Below are positions 1 through 8,764 of a stretch of DNA of 64,000 nucleotides, piece after piece. The translations under genes were made by a program, and so were the position numbers. Under the pieces are notes generated by a model, which worked only from the letters and a program-made list of their open reading frames with translations, made no database searches and had not been told where the DNA came from. Each line of letters starts with the position of its first letter. The stretch's first letter is position 1. The DNA is from JAFNAG01 sp963721405 (GTDB taxonomy: Bacteria > Acidobacteriota > UBA6911). The stretch is from contig CAVRJA010000005.1 of the NCBI GenBank assembly GCA_963721405.1, positions 992,001-1,056,000 of the forward strand, written 5' to 3'.

Positions 1-1
1 G

Positions 2-343
2 CAGTTCCGCGAAATGACTCCGCACGGGGTGAACAACTATTGCTGCGGCGGAGGCAGCGGATTTGCCATCATGGGTGCGAACAACTTCCCCGACTGGCGG
101 TTCCACGTATCCGGCCGTAAGAAACTCGAGCAGATCCTGCGCGCCTTTTCGGACTGCATGGAGCCGTCGATCCCCAAATACCTTTGCGCCCCCTGCAGCA
201 ATTGCAAGGGTCAGTTTCGCGACCTGTTCGCCTACTATCATCTATGGGAGAAAAACAGGCTGTTTTACGGCGGCCTGGCTGAGCTCATCGTCAATGCCAT
301 GGCGGACGTAAAACCCGGATTCCTCGACTGGGAATGGCGCTGA
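2..343 (+). CDS. CCG-domain Fe-S oxidoreductase, C-terminal fragment
   Basis: The reading frame is open from the first bases of the window, so the gene begins upstream; 113 codons remain. The fragment has the cysteine-rich signature of the CCG domain found in heterodisulfide-reductase-like and DsrK/HdrD-type proteins: NYCCGGGSG near the start, and about 50 residues later CAPCSNCKGQ. In the family this domain binds a special [4Fe-4S] cluster for disulfide or electron-transfer chemistry on the cytoplasmic side of membrane redox complexes. The substrate and the partner cannot be told from the tail alone. The family call is fairly safe; DsrK, HdrD or a generic Fe-S oxidoreductase cannot be separated. 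Confidence 0.7.
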   Translation, partial: QFREMTPHGVNNYCCGGGSGFAIMGANNFPDWRFHVSGRKKLEQILRAFSDCMEPSIPKYLCAPCSNCKGQFRDLFAYYHLWEKNRLFYGGLAELIVNAMADVKPGFLDWEWR

Positions 344-414
344 GGTGTTTCCCATAAGAAAATTATGATGTTGGACTCGCAGGGCTGCCCGGCGAGGCGT
401 AAACTTCAGTAGTT

Positions 415-1419
415 ATGTTGAGTTCCCTTTTGGACAAAGCAGCGGAGAATTGCATCAATCAACGCTGCAAGGAAGCGGTCGATCTCCTGGAAGAGGCAGT
501 CCGTCTGCAACCGTCCAATTCCGAACTCCACTACCGCCTCGGCATCTGCCACAGCGGAGGCTGCAGGGACAACTCCATTACCAACCCCGACCTGGCTGTC
601 GAGTATCTCCGCCGCGCTCTGTCCCTGACCGCGACGTCGAAGGACCCGCTCATCTGCGCCGGCATCCTGGATGCGCTCGGCAACGCCTATGTCTACTCCA
701 GGCAGTTGCCTAAGAAAGACCGCATTGAAGCTGCCCTCGAATGTCATCGAACAGCTACCGATCTCTATCGCAGTCTCGGCCAGATCGACGATTGGGCCAG
801 GGAGGAATACAACCAGGGTAACGCGTGGTGCGAGTTGCCGGAGGAGGAATACCCGGAAAAGTGGCAGCAGGCGATCCTGCACTATGAACAGGCGCTACAG
901 GTCAGAACCAGGGAAAAAAATCCCCTGCGTTATGCAGCCACCATGCAGAACCTGGGCACCGCCTACCGCCAGCTCAAGATAGGGGACAGAATCGCCAACG
1001 TGCTCAAAGCAACCGACTGCTATCGACGCGCGCTTGAAATCTATGATCTCTCCGCTTTTCCGATCCAGCATGCCGCTCTGTACAACAACGTCGGCAATGC
1101 ATACCTGTCCCTTGCCATGACCGACGAAAAAATCCGCCGCAGGTGCGCCCTCCATGCGCTCACCCACCTGGACCGGGCCTTGCGAGTGCGCACCCGCGCC
1201 CAGTATCCGGTCGATTACGCCGTGACGCAATATAACCGCGGACAGGCGTTTATGATGCTGGCTCCCGATGACCCGTGCGCAGGCTATGTGAAAGCCGTCG
1301 CCTGCTTCCAGGAAGCCCATGACTGCTTCCTGCTTTGCGGCCACGCCAAATCAGCCAGGTCCGCCCGCCAGCAGGTGCAGCGCATCCGCGTTTTGGCGGC
1401 AAACCATACGCAGCCTTGA
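415..1419 (+). CDS. TPR-repeat protein
   Basis: A 334-residue protein made almost wholly of tetratricopeptide-like helical repeats, with typical A/G/Y/A spacing (for example ALGNAYVY, NLGTAYRQL, NVGNAYLSL, and the N-terminal LLEEAVRLQPSNSELHYRLG). There is no signal peptide or membrane segment, so it is probably cytoplasmic. TPR proteins are protein-binding scaffolds; nothing here identifies a partner. Several conserved Arg/Tyr stretches of the form ALQVRTREKNPLRYA recur twice (also ALRVRTRAQYPVDYA), showing internal duplication of a roughly 100-residue block. The ATG has no strong Shine-Dalgarno. It follows the Fe-S oxidoreductase by about 70 bp and could be co-transcribed. Confidence 0.7.
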   Translation: MLSSLLDKAAENCINQRCKEAVDLLEEAVRLQPSNSELHYRLGICHSGGCRDNSITNPDLAVEYLRRALSLTATSKDPLICAGILDALGNAYVYSRQLPKKDRIEAALECHRTATDLYRSLGQIDDWAREEYNQGNAWCELPEEEYPEKWQQAILHYEQALQVRTREKNPLRYAATMQNLGTAYRQLKIGDRIANVLKATDCYRRALEIYDLSAFPIQHAALYNNVGNAYLSLAMTDEKIRRRCALHALTHLDRALRVRTRAQYPVDYAVTQYNRGQAFMMLAPDDPCAGYVKAVACFQEAHDCFLLCGHAKSARSARQQVQRIRVLAANHTQP

Positions 1420-1546
1420 CCGATTTGTTCGCTCGTGCCGCTCTTCCATTCACTGACACCAGGCGTGACACGACAACTGCCTCCATTTTCTCGCCGCTTG
1501 ACGAATCACGTTCGCATCCGTCTCGGCGGGCATTAAGGAAACACTT

Positions 1547-1786
1547 ATGGGTTCAACTCCAGCCATTTGTCCCAGATGCGGCGCCACCCGGGTAGCCTCG
1601 ATTGTGTTTGGCCCGACCTCAGTCGACCGGGCCACACAGGAACAACTCAAGTCCGGCGGTGCGGTGCCTGCCGGGAGGGCTCCCACAGGAAACGATCCTC
1701 GCTGGCGCTGCCTCCATTGCCGGTTCGAATGGGGGCATCCCCAAGGGCTGTCCGGTTCCTCGGCAGGCACCGACGACCTTGCCTGA
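1547..1786 (+). CDS. Small zinc-ribbon protein
   Basis: A 79-residue protein with CPRCG near its N-terminus and CLHC about 45 residues later, the two knuckles of a zinc ribbon. The start ATG is preceded by AAGGAAA about 7 bases away. No catalytic domain is present. Such proteins are usually hypothetical, sometimes transcription-related or rubredoxin-like. The ORF is short and overlapping frames are also open, so the call rests on the paired cysteine knuckles. Confidence 0.5.
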   Translation: MGSTPAICPRCGATRVASIVFGPTSVDRATQEQLKSGGAVPAGRAPTGNDPRWRCLHCRFEWGHPQGLSGSSAGTDDLA

Positions 1787-2010
1787 ATCCTGCAAAACCC
1801 GGTTCCCTGTCTGGGGCCGCATCCACCTTGGCCTGAGGGGTTTATCCCCCCGACGACGAGGTCCCTTCATCGGTAAATTCAGACTTTTCGCCCCAAAAAC
1901 TAAGGTATTTGCAGTATTGCAGGACACTAATCCTGCCGATACCATGAGCCTTGGGTTGGGGGGCGATGGGCGCAAAGCGGAGTGCGAACGAGGCCGGTCC
2001 GGGCTGGCGA

Positions 2011-2430
2011 ATGCAAGCCGATACCAGCCATTGTGCTCCCCTCAATGTGAATATCCGGTTGCTTCTAGTGGACGACCGCCCGCTGTTCCTGGAACTGGAG
2101 GCGAGTTTCTTCACCGCGCATCCTCGGATCGTGATTGTCGGAAAGGCCTTATCCGGGATTGAGGCCGTCGCACAGACCGCCAAGTTGTATCCCGATCTCG
2201 TATTGATGGACCTCTCGATGCCCGGAATGAACGGCCTGGAGGCGACGAGCCAGATCAAGAAGCAGCCGAATCCCCCCAGAATCATCATCCTGACCATGCA
2301 CGACCTTCCCGCGTACCGCGACATCTCCCGTATCGCTGGTGCGGACGGCTTCGTGACCAAGGCAGACTTCGGTCTACCCCTTCTGCGCATGATTGATGAA
2401 CTGTTTCCCTTCCCCCGGACCAGCGCCTAG
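2011..2430 (+). CDS. Stand-alone response regulator receiver domain
   Basis: A single CheY-like receiver domain of about 125 residues. The acidic pair sits in LLLVDDRP, the phospho-acceptor aspartate in PDLVLMDLSMPGMNG, the switch Thr in IIILTMHD and the conserved Lys in GFVTKAD. No output domain follows, so it probably signals through protein contacts. No histidine kinase lies beside it. The start is uncertain: ATG at 2011, GTG at 2047 (directly before the first beta strand) and upstream ATG/TTG at 1966/1951 are all in frame. It precedes the cytochrome bd genes by 215 bp, but that gap has its own promoter, so a functional link is only a guess. Confidence 0.8.
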   Translation: MQADTSHCAPLNVNIRLLLVDDRPLFLELEASFFTAHPRIVIVGKALSGIEAVAQTAKLYPDLVLMDLSMPGMNGLEATSQIKKQPNPPRIIILTMHDLPAYRDISRIAGADGFVTKADFGLPLLRMIDELFPFPRTSA

Positions 2431-2527
2431 CCCAAGGCCGCACCCGATTCCGGCCCTCATGACAACCGGGTGATATGTTCACCAGATCAGGATGTTGACG
2501 ATGATCGGCAGAACAACGTAACCACGC

Positions 2528-2556
2528 TTGCGAATTCCGCCTATGTATCGTATAAA
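2528..2556 (+). promoter_or_regulatory. Predicted sigma-70-type promoter for cydAB
   Basis: TTGCGA (2528-2533) and TATAAA (2551-2556) are separated by exactly 17 bp, about 90 bp before the cydA start. The match is visual; no transcription data exist here. Confidence 0.5.
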
Positions 2557-2645
2557 GCCGTAGGTCGCTGTCGGCAGTTCGAGGCGGTCCGGAAGGGCGC
2601 TAGCCGGGGCGCCGCACGGCGACGAGCGCCTGTAAGGAGGTGCGG

Positions 2646-4001
2646 ATGGACGTGCTGACTCTTGCTCGGCTGCAGTTCTCGCTGACCATCGCCTTTCATT
2701 ACATTTTCCCTCCAGTTTCGATCGGCCTGGGATTGATCCTCGTGTTCATGGAGGGGACCTTCCTGGCTACGGGGCGCGCGCTTTATCATGAAATGACCCG
2801 GTTTTGGGTGAAGATTTTCGGACTCCTGTTTGCGATCGGCGTAGCCTCGGGCATCGTGATGGAGTTTCAGTTCGGCACCAACTGGGCGACCTATTCCCGT
2901 TTCGTCGGCGACGTTTTCGGCAGCGCACTCGCCGCGGAGGGAATTTTTGCCTTCTTCCTCGAGTCGGGCTTTCTCGCTCTGCTGCTCTTCGGCTGGGACC
3001 GGGTGGGACCCAAGATGCACTTTTTCTCCACAGTCATGGTCTCGCTGGGATCCATATTCAGCGCAATCTGGATCATAGTGGCAAACTCATGGCAACAGAC
3101 GCCGGCAGGACACCAAATCGTCGAGACCGCCTCGGGGAAGAGGGCCGAGGTGGTTTCGTTTGTGGACGTCGTCTTGAATCCTTCCACTCTGGACCGCCTC
3201 AGCCATGTGCTTGCGGGCGCATTCCAGACAGGCGCCTTCCTGGTCGTCAGCGTCAGCGCCTATTATTTGATCAGGAAGAGGCATGTGGAATTTGCGCAGG
3301 CCTCTCTCAGGATCGGCCTGTTGGTGGCAATGATAGCGGCGCCGCTCCAGCTCATCACGGGACATTCGAGCGCCGTGGGAGTGTCGCGAACGCAGCCGGC
3401 CAAATTGGCGGCGTTCGAGGGTCATTACGAAAACGGCGTTTCGGGAGCTTTGCACCTCTTCGGATGGGTGAACGAACGTGAGGAGCGCGTCCGGTTTTCC
3501 GTGGCGATCCCGGGAATGCTGAGCTGGCTGGTCTCAGGAGACACGCAGACGCCGGTGATGGGCCTGAAGGCCTTCAAGCCGGAAGACCGGCCGCCGGTGA
3601 ATATCGTATTCCAAACGTATCATGCGATGGTCGCGATCGGCCTGGCGCTCATTGCGCTGAGCCTGATGGGCGCGTTGTACTGGTGGCGGGGAAGCCTGTT
3701 CCGGACCACATGGCTGCTCTGGGCGTTCGTTTTCTCGGTCGGCCTGCCACAACTGGCGAACCAGCTCGGCTGGATGTCGGCGGAAATCGGCCGCCAGCCG
3801 TGGATCGTGTATGGCCTGCTGCGTACCGAAGACGCCGTGTCCAAGGTCGTCGGCGCTGGAGAGACGCTCGCGTCGCTCATTCTGTTTGCGTTTGTCTACG
3901 TCCTGCTGTTTGCGCTCTTCATCTATCTGCTGGACCATAAGATCAAAGAGGGCCCCCTCGAAGAGGGACTTGGACCCGCAGGAAAGGAGGTGCTGCAATG
4001 A
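2646..4001 (+). CDS. cydA: Cytochrome bd ubiquinol oxidase subunit I
   Basis: Subunit I of the bd-type terminal oxidase, an inner-membrane enzyme that oxidises quinol and reduces O2 to water with high affinity. Family marks: His18 in the N-terminal helix (heme ligand, AFHYIFPP), the block VMEFQFGTNW, AAEGIFAFFLES with the conserved proton-path glutamates, AKLAAFEGHYE of the quinol site, and EIGRQPW near the C-terminus. At 451 residues it is shorter than E. coli CydA (about 520), which points to a short Q-loop. The ATG at 2646 is chosen because AAGGAGG ends 5 bases before it; a GTG at 2640 overlaps that Shine-Dalgarno. Its stop overlaps cydB by ATGA, so the two are translationally coupled. Confidence 0.95.
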   Translation: MDVLTLARLQFSLTIAFHYIFPPVSIGLGLILVFMEGTFLATGRALYHEMTRFWVKIFGLLFAIGVASGIVMEFQFGTNWATYSRFVGDVFGSALAAEGIFAFFLESGFLALLLFGWDRVGPKMHFFSTVMVSLGSIFSAIWIIVANSWQQTPAGHQIVETASGKRAEVVSFVDVVLNPSTLDRLSHVLAGAFQTGAFLVVSVSAYYLIRKRHVEFAQASLRIGLLVAMIAAPLQLITGHSSAVGVSRTQPAKLAAFEGHYENGVSGALHLFGWVNEREERVRFSVAIPGMLSWLVSGDTQTPVMGLKAFKPEDRPPVNIVFQTYHAMVAIGLALIALSLMGALYWWRGSLFRTTWLLWAFVFSVGLPQLANQLGWMSAEIGRQPWIVYGLLRTEDAVSKVVGAGETLASLILFAFVYVLLFALFIYLLDHKIKEGPLEEGLGPAGKEVLQ

Positions 4002-5020
4002 ACATGGACCTCAATGCGGTGTGGTTCGTACTGGTCGGCTTCCTCCTGACGGGATATGCACTGCTCGACGGCTTCGACCTCGGAGTCGGGGCACTGCATC
4101 TGCTGGCAGGAAAGGACGAGGAGCGGCGAGTAATGCTCAACGCCATAGGCCCCGTCTGGGACGGCAATGAAGTCTGGCTGGTGACCGGCGGCGGAGCCTT
4201 GTTCGCCGCGTTTCCGCACGTGTACGCGACCGTCTTCTCCGGATTTTATCTTGCGCTGATGCTGCTGCTGGTGATGCTCATTTTCCGCGCTGTGGCCATC
4301 GAGTTCCGCAGCAAGCAGCCGATGGCCTGGTGGCGCAGGACTTGGGATGTAAGCTTCAGCATTGCCAGCATCGTGTCGAGTCTCCTGCTGGGAGTTGCGC
4401 TGGGCAACATCGCCTGGGGCGTTCCGCTCAGACCAGACCATGAGTATGCAGGGACCTTCCTGTCCCTCTTGAATCCCTATTCTCTGCTCGTGGGCGTGAC
4501 CACCGTCGCGCTCTTCACGATGCACGGCGCCATCTACATGGTGCTGAAGACGGAAGGCGCGCTGCACGAAAAGGTGCGCGGCTGGGTCAACAACGCCATC
4601 ATTTTTTTCATCATCTGTTACGTCACCGTCACCATGGCCACTCTCCTCTACGTACCCCACATGGTGACAACCATCAAAGCCCATCCGGTCTTCTTCGGCA
4701 TCGCGGTCCTGAACATGCTGGCGATTGCGAACATCCCGAGGGAGATTCATCACGGCCGCGACTTCTCTGCCTTTCTCTCCTCATGCGCGTCATTGGCGGC
4801 TCTGATGGCCCTTTTCGGACTCGGCATGTTCCCCGACATGGTAACCGCTTCCAATGATCCGGCCAACAGCCTCACCATCTACAATGCCGCATCTTCCCCG
4901 AAAACCCTGGGCATCATGCTGGTAATCGCAATCATCGGCGTGCCGCTGGTTCTATCGTATACGGCGAGCATCTATTGGGTGTTCAGAGGGAAGGTCAGGC
5001 TGGATCGTTTCAGCTATTGA
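3998..5020 (+). CDS. cydB: Cytochrome bd ubiquinol oxidase subunit II
   Basis: Partner of CydA in the bd oxidase: a hydrophobic protein of 340 residues with about eight membrane helices. The hallmark GFDLGVGALH follows the first helix, and GNEVWLVTGGGALFAAFP is also typical. GGAAAGGAGG lies just before the start at 3998; a second ATG at 4004 is also possible. The start overlaps the cydA stop by four bases. The 3' end overlaps the convergent transporter gene by 11 bp. No cydX-like small ORF and no cydCD follow, so heme/thiol export for bd assembly must be encoded elsewhere. Confidence 0.95.
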   Translation: MNMDLNAVWFVLVGFLLTGYALLDGFDLGVGALHLLAGKDEERRVMLNAIGPVWDGNEVWLVTGGGALFAAFPHVYATVFSGFYLALMLLLVMLIFRAVAIEFRSKQPMAWWRRTWDVSFSIASIVSSLLLGVALGNIAWGVPLRPDHEYAGTFLSLLNPYSLLVGVTTVALFTMHGAIYMVLKTEGALHEKVRGWVNNAIIFFIICYVTVTMATLLYVPHMVTTIKAHPVFFGIAVLNMLAIANIPREIHHGRDFSAFLSSCASLAALMALFGLGMFPDMVTASNDPANSLTIYNAASSPKTLGIMLVIAIIGVPLVLSYTASIYWVFRGKVRLDRFSY

Positions 5021-6209
5021 GAGCGCCTGATTGGTTGTGATCGTGCTTCCAGCCTACCAGGAGCGCAAGGATCCAGCCGATGGCAAATCCGGTCGCTGTG
5101 CTCCCAAGTGCCAGGATGCCCGCTGCGGTGCCGATCATGATGGTGGCCGCCGTCCGCTCCGTCTGATCCATGGCAACAATGGCCAGTTCCAGGCCGCTGA
5201 TACTGAGCATGACCCCCAGGATCGAGCCGGGATAGACACCGAGGATCGTCAGCAGGGATCCCCCGAAGAACACTGCAAACAGGACCTTCACGCTGCCGAG
5301 GAAAAGAATGCTCGCGTTGGTCCTGGCCCCGAAACGGTACTGCCCGGCCAGGCCTCCGGCACCGTGGCACATCGGCATGGCCCCGAACCAACCGGACACG
5401 AGGTTCATAAGGCCGACACTGATGGCAACCCTTCGCGGCCGCGCGGGCCGGTCGGGGAACAGGTCGAGAGAAAGCGCACAAACGGCAACGACGGAGTTCA
5501 AGGTCGTGAGCGGGATCTGCGGAAGGGCGGCCCGAAACAACGAGCTACGGAAGTCGTCCCAGGTCAGGGGCACCCAGTGAGGGAGGTTGAGACCGACGCG
5601 AAGGCTCGAGACAATTCCCGTATTGGCTGCAACTGCCAGCCCAAGCCCCGCTGCAAAAAGGATCAGCGCCGACGGAATCTTCTTGGAAGAAGCAAACGCG
5701 AGCACCAGGGCAAAGCCAAGAATGCCGATGCCGACGCTGTCAAACCCCCAGAGCCTGTTCGTGTCCCGGACCAGCAGCACGCCCTTTTCGATCAACTGTA
5801 TCCCCAACCCGAGTTGAAGCCCGCGCACGACCGGTTTCGGAATCACCCGGTTCACTGCCGTAATCAAGCCGGTGAGGCCGAGGAACAGGACGATCAGGCT
5901 GGTCCATATCCCGGCCGCCAGGATCTGACCCAGTGGGAGGCGTTCGGAAATCGCCACTGCCGCAATGGCCTTCATCGGTTGCACGGCCATCGGGATCGAG
6001 AACAGCATTCCCGTGACGATGTTGAAGATCCCTGCGAAGAAGAGTGCGGAGGTGAAATCCAACCCGTTGGTGACGCTCATTCCGACCAGGAGCGGCAGGA
6101 ATGTGCCCAGGTCGCCCAGTGATCCGGAGATCTCATGCCGGTTCAGCCGGGCAGGCCAAAAACCCAATCGTCGCCGGGCGGTCTGGACGGTCGTGGGTGC
6201 GGAATTCAC
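5010..6209 (-). CDS. MOT1-family molybdate/sulfate transporter
   Basis: A membrane protein of 399 residues with 10-12 predicted helices. It carries the two motifs of the MOT1 (SulP-related) family: GSLGDLGTFLPLLVG near the N-terminus and PMAVQPMKAIAA after the second helix. Characterised members take up molybdate or sulfate, likely with protons; the oxyanion used here cannot be read from sequence. There is no STAS domain, as expected for MOT1. The start is GTG at 6209. It is convergent with cydB. No molybdenum-cofactor gene is adjacent. Confidence 0.8.
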   Translation of the reverse strand: MNSAPTTVQTARRRLGFWPARLNRHEISGSLGDLGTFLPLLVGMSVTNGLDFTSALFFAGIFNIVTGMLFSIPMAVQPMKAIAAVAISERLPLGQILAAGIWTSLIVLFLGLTGLITAVNRVIPKPVVRGLQLGLGIQLIEKGVLLVRDTNRLWGFDSVGIGILGFALVLAFASSKKIPSALILFAAGLGLAVAANTGIVSSLRVGLNLPHWVPLTWDDFRSSLFRAALPQIPLTTLNSVVAVCALSLDLFPDRPARPRRVAISVGLMNLVSGWFGAMPMCHGAGGLAGQYRFGARTNASILFLGSVKVLFAVFFGGSLLTILGVYPGSILGVMLSISGLELAIVAMDQTERTAATIMIGTAAGILALGSTATGFAIGWILALLVGWKHDHNQSGALNS

Positions 6210-6500
6210 AACTCCCTATCCTCTCCCTTCAAGACGTGGCGAGCGCTCGTCCTCCACACCGGCACCCATCACGTGCACCTGTTGACTGTACCACAGTCCG
6301 TGCCAGGACCATTGAATCCCGATTGCCTGGAAAGTCAAGACGGCGAGATTCTGGCCGCGGAGGCGCCGCAAGAGAGTAGCCCCGGTCAAGCGAAGTGCAG
6401 CCCGGGGTCAGGCAAACCAGAACGCTGCGCCCAGGAACGGCGAAAGACTACCTTCTCCATCCCAATCCCCTGGGACGCTATCAAAAATCGCCGCGCGCCG

Positions 6501-7313
6501 CTACAGATCGCGGCGTTGGAACAGCAGGTAGGCGACAGCGAATCCGGCTGCTGCGACGCCGGCCAGTGTCAGGATGTCTCCTGAAACGCCGGCATTCCCG
6601 GTGACCAGGTTCAGAGGCCGATAATAATGAAACGGGGAGAAGCGGGCCACGCGCTTCAGCGGTTCCCAAACCTGAGAGATGACGTCGGCCAGGTAGGCCG
6701 CCATGGCCAGCAGACCTGCAAACGCACCCGCCACACTCCGGCGTTTGGATGCAGCCGCCATCCCGAGCGCGACGGCGCCCCAACACATCAGCAGCACGCC
6801 CAGGTTCAGCGACAACAGCGGCACCACTTGGAACGTCGTCCGGGCGACATCCGTCGAAACCAGCCAGTAGAGGCCGGCACGCGTGGCGATCATCATGGCC
6901 GACACGACGAAGAGGATGGAAGCGCCCAGCAGCGCGATGCTTCGCGTGATCACCCAATGCCTTCGCAGCGGGTGTGAAAGGACCAGGTCGAGGAAGCGGC
7001 TTTCGATTTCGGTCGCCGGCTCGGTCGCAATGGCGATGGCCAGGCCGACCAGTGTGGCGACCACGGCGACGTGGAAATACCCGAGGCAGGCGATTCCGCG
7101 GAAGGACATCACCGTGATCAGCGAGGATCCCAGCAGTTGACGCACGAAGTCGGGGAACAGCGCCGTGATCCGGTCGAAGGCGTTCAATTCCTGGAGCGAA
7201 TTTGCTGCCAGCGCGAACAGGACCTGGAACGCAGCCAGCAGCCCAGCCATCGACAGGATCAGGATGCGCACCCGCCGCGCCGAATGCCTTATGAGCGCAA
7301 AGCCGCCGTTCAT
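6501..7313 (-). CDS. ABC-2-type transporter permease
   Basis: A 270-residue permease with six hydrophobic segments. It is the membrane half of an exporter whose ATPase is encoded immediately upstream; the two genes overlap by ATGA at 7310-7313. The sequence IESRFLDLVLSHPLRRHWVI after the second helix pair is characteristic of ABC-2 permeases of the drug/antibiotic export type. The substrate is unknown. The C-terminus ends in the short basic tail LLFQRRDL common in this group. Confidence 0.8.
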   Translation of the reverse strand: MNGGFALIRHSARRVRILILSMAGLLAAFQVLFALAANSLQELNAFDRITALFPDFVRQLLGSSLITVMSFRGIACLGYFHVAVVATLVGLAIAIATEPATEIESRFLDLVLSHPLRRHWVITRSIALLGASILFVVSAMMIATRAGLYWLVSTDVARTTFQVVPLLSLNLGVLLMCWGAVALGMAAASKRRSVAGAFAGLLAMAAYLADVISQVWEPLKRVARFSPFHYYRPLNLVTGNAGVSGDILTLAGVAAAGFAVAYLLFQRRDL

Positions 7314-8218
7314 GGACCCTCCGCGCGAAAGTACCGCATCAGCACTTCCTCCAGCCGCGCCTCGGCAACGTCGACGTCAAGAACGGGAAGACCGGCCAGC
7401 GATTGAATCAGCGGGCCTATCGAACCCCGGACTTTGAGCCGCCACAGACGCGGCCCGGCCTCGAGGATCTCGCATTCTCCCGGCACGCCTTCGGGCCGCG
7501 AGGAGACATCCGAGCGGAACGTAACGCGTACGGAGCGCTGCGCAAGTTTGTGCAGGTCTGCGACCGATGAAAGCAACGCCAGCGTGCCCTTTCTGATCAG
7601 GCCGATCCGGTCGCAGATGCGTTCCACTTCCGAAAGCACGTGCGAGGACATGAACACGGTGGCGCCGTTGCGACGCGCCTCGAACAGCAGGGCGTACAAC
7701 GATTCCTGCATCAGCGGATCCAGCCCTTCGGTCGGTTCGTCGAGGATGAGCAATGGGGGGTTGCCCTGGAACGCCTGGATCAGATAGAGCTTTCGCTTCA
7801 TCCCGGTGCTGTACTCGCGCAGTTTGCGGCGCAGGTCGGATGCCGGCAGCTCCAGCCGTTCCTGCAGTTCCTGCCGATACTTCATGGACACCGGCCGTGT
7901 CTGCAGACGGCCAAACAGATCGAGCACATCCCGGCCCGTCATGTCGCCGTAGGTGCCCATCTCGCCGGGCAGGTAGCCGACCTGCGCGCGCACGTGCAGC
8001 CCCCGGGACTGGCAATCATGACCCAGCACGGATGCCGCACCCGCGTCCGGCCGAAGCAGATCCAGCAAAATGCGGATGGTTGTCGTCTTGCCCGCACCGT
8101 TGAGGCCGAGAAATCCGAAGATTTCGCCCGGGCGCACGTCGAGTTCGAGATTTTTGACGGCGGACAGCCGCCCGTAGCTCTTGCTGAGTCTCTTGATCGA
8201 TATGGCGGGCGCAGGCAT
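7310..8218 (-). CDS. ABC transporter ATP-binding protein
   Basis: A 302-residue ATPase that powers the adjacent ABC-2 permease. Walker A is FLGLNGAGKTTT (about residue 37-48), the signature is YSTGMKRKL, Walker B is LLILDEPTEGLDP, and the switch His is in MSSHVLSEVERICDR. The roughly 80-residue C-terminal extension resembles the DrrA/CcmA exporter group. No regulator is next to it. The function is export of an unknown compound, or membrane remodelling. Confidence 0.9.
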   Translation of the reverse strand: MPAPAISIKRLSKSYGRLSAVKNLELDVRPGEIFGFLGLNGAGKTTTIRILLDLLRPDAGAASVLGHDCQSRGLHVRAQVGYLPGEMGTYGDMTGRDVLDLFGRLQTRPVSMKYRQELQERLELPASDLRRKLREYSTGMKRKLYLIQAFQGNPPLLILDEPTEGLDPLMQESLYALLFEARRNGATVFMSSHVLSEVERICDRIGLIRKGTLALLSSVADLHKLAQRSVRVTFRSDVSSRPEGVPGECEILEAGPRLWRLKVRGSIGPLIQSLAGLPVLDVDVAEARLEEVLMRYFRAEGP

Positions 8219-8441
8219 GAGCGTATCCTAGTCGCGTGCAAAGCAACTTGCAACACTGGGATCGCAAACGGGGGCGAGCGATCCCGCAGACCGGCGGCTC
8301 TCCGGGACCTTCCCTCCCGGGAGCGCCGGCATCCCGTCGGCAAAAGCAATGCGGCGCCCAAAGCCCATCCCGAAAACCGTGGGAGTGAGCCTGCCCGATT
8401 CGATCGCTTCGGCAAGCGCATCGCAGCAGGCCGGCGGGACG

Positions 8442-8699
8442 CCTAATGCCGCATACTTTTTCTAAAATTCCGTTCTTGCATACGAATTTCCATTTTGGCT
8501 CGTGGACTTAGACCTGGACCTGGACTTCGACGTGGACCTAGACGTGGTTGCGGCACAGGTTTCTGAGGTGTTGGGACTTAACGGCGCACCTTTAATCCCG
8601 TCCACGTCCACGTCCAAGTCCAGGTCTATGTCTATGTCCAGGTCCAAGATCCCTGCATTTTGCTCGCCCCTCTTTTTGCAAAAAGTATGCGGCATTAGG
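8442..8699. mobile_element. MITE-like element with perfect 20-bp terminal inverted repeats
   Basis: A 258-bp non-coding element. Its ends at 8442-8461 and 8680-8699 are perfect 20-bp inverted repeats beginning CCTAATGCCGCATAC. Inside, two arms (about 8502-8547 and 8600-8646) consist of degenerate hexamers of the form NTNGAC and their complement, so they can fold on each other. Translated, they give runs of Asp alternating with Leu/Val. No transposase is encoded and no clear target-site duplication is visible. It lies between an ABC exporter and the tandem repeat array. Confidence 0.7.
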
Positions 8700-8764
8700 A
8701 GAGACGCCGGCGCTCCCAGCAGCCGCCGTGTCGCCACGCCAATCAGAACAGGGTTTCCGATCTC

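Noticed and set aside
6210..6500. Molybdenum-cofactor riboswitch upstream of the MOT1 transporter
   Set aside because: I looked for a structured leader but could not identify the conserved core; the 290-bp gap shows no convincing fold by eye.
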